Below are positions 63,447 through 64,000 of a stretch of 64,000 nucleotides of DNA, in pieces. The notes under the pieces were generated by a model. That model was not told the DNA's origin. It made no database searches and worked only from the letters and a program-made list of their open reading frames with translations. Source of the DNA: CAWBRT01 sp963819175 (lineage in GTDB: Bacteria; Acidobacteriota; Terriglobia; Terriglobales; Acidobacteriaceae); contig CAWFVJ010000013.1 in NCBI GenBank assembly GCA_963819175.1, positions 124,001 to 188,000 on the forward strand, read 5' to 3'. Within the stretch, counting starts at the first letter, position 1. Every line of letters begins with the position of its first letter. Made by a program: the position numbers and the translations under genes.

Positions 63447-64000
63447 CTAGCTGACGCGGATGTACTCTTCTTTCTCTACTCCGCAAACCAGGCAGCGCAG
63501 GAAATTGAGGCTTTCCGTGGTGTAGCCGCACACCGCGCAAACGAAATACTGTTTGCTGGCGCCTTTCAAGGTCTCCAGTTTGCTCAACGCTTCCGTATAG
63601 AGGCGAGCGTGTTCGGCTTCGGTCTTGATGGCGTAGGTGAAGGTCCGCAGGGCGTCGGAGTTTTTCGCCGCTTTTGCTTCGGCAATGAACTCCGGATACA
63701 TAATGTCGCGCTCGTAAGTCTCGCCGGCGATTGCGACCGCAAGGTTCTCCCGGGTGGACTTAACCTCTGGGGCCTGAATATCTGCTTTAGGCTCCGCCCC
63801 AAGCATGCGGATCACGACGGCATGATTGTTGGCGTGAATCTCTTCCGCCTTGGCGGCGGCACGGAACAGGCTGGCCACCTCGCCGTAACCTTCTTCTCCG
63901 GCTTTCTTCGCGAAAGCAAGATATTTGTTGCGCGCGTTGCTCTCGCCGTTGAAGGCGGCTTGCAGATTTTCAAGCGTGCGCGAGCTGTCCTTTTCCGCGG
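63447..64000 (-). CDS. Rubrerythrin (5' end beyond window)
   Basis: At least 184 residues, open through the window edge. The diiron four-helix domain shows ENLQAAFNGESNARNKYLAF, AKAEEIHANNH, AIAGETYERDIMYPEF and AIKTEAEHARLY; the C-terminal rubredoxin-like part has two CxxC pairs, FVCAVCGYT and LRCLVCGVEKEEYIRV. It acts in peroxide reduction under low oxygen. The true start lies upstream of 64000; a GTG at 63878 is internal because the family-typical helix continues beyond it. Confidence 0.93.
   Translation of the reverse strand, partial: AEKDSSRTLENLQAAFNGESNARNKYLAFAKKAGEEGYGEVASLFRAAAKAEEIHANNHAVVIRMLGAEPKADIQAPEVKSTRENLAVAIAGETYERDIMYPEFIAEAKAAKNSDALRTFTYAIKTEAEHARLYTEALSKLETLKGASKQYFVCAVCGYTTESLNFLRCLVCGVEKEEYIRVS

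Overview
The window is a bacterial chromosome segment of moderately high GC. Protein families, gene style and the very abundant palindromic intergenic repeats fit an Acidobacteriota (Acidobacteriia-type) genome; this is inferred from the sequence, since no 16S rRNA gene is present. No IS element, phage gene or CRISPR array was found. One tRNA-Ser is present.

Layout. 1-2.8 kb: an AhbD-like radical SAM heme synthase behind two tandem CRP/FNR-type palindromes, a PilZ (c-di-GMP) protein and a small membrane protein. 3.0-11.2 kb, minus strand: an arginine regulon argR-argC-argB-argD-argF-argH-argA-argJ with translationally coupled starts and an ArgR-type palindrome over the argR promoter; argG is not in the window. 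11.8-33.8 kb: a metabolic region with a glyoxylate-carboligase-like ThDP enzyme, an aminotransferase, an RraA-fold protein, a zinc alcohol dehydrogenase, glutamate dehydrogenase, a receiver/PEP-synthase-N-domain protein, glucarate dehydratase, a GlcD-type FAD oxidase, a zinc-ribbon membrane protein, a thioesterase with 3-oxoacid CoA-transferase (scoB, scoA), and a Tat-exported molybdenum hydroxylase (iorAB-like) with a bicupin. The spaces between these genes are packed with mosaic palindromic repeats.

34.1-54.4 kb: two genes sharing an unrecognised extracellular domain, then a long minus-strand exopolysaccharide (EPS) operon. In transcription order it has a NusG paralogue, a Trm112-like/methyltransferase, an ExeA-type ATPase fused to a TonB C-terminal domain, Wza-like and Wzc-like proteins, a 72-codon ORF, a degenerate BY-kinase-like ATPase, a polyprenyl glycosylphosphotransferase, a flippase, a polysaccharide deacetylase, a FemAB/GNAT protein, a Wzy/ligase, two glycosyltransferases and one anchored protein. 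The NusG paralogue probably acts as a dedicated antiterminator. 54.8-55.4 kb holds a self-contained transcription unit for an unknown 57-residue peptide and the tRNA-Ser. 55.6-64 kb: B12-dependent methionine synthase, a lone nuoI, a copper-type P-type ATPase with a duplicated YHS module, a cysteine-less HMA-like protein and a truncated rubrerythrin.

Six otherwise normal genes (argJ, argH, the anchored protein, the GT2 glycosyltransferase, the FemAB protein, the glycosylphosphotransferase) are broken by seven apparent single-base insertions, and the copper ATPase by one apparent deletion. Each correction restores a family-typical protein, so assembly indels are the likeliest cause, although decay cannot be excluded.
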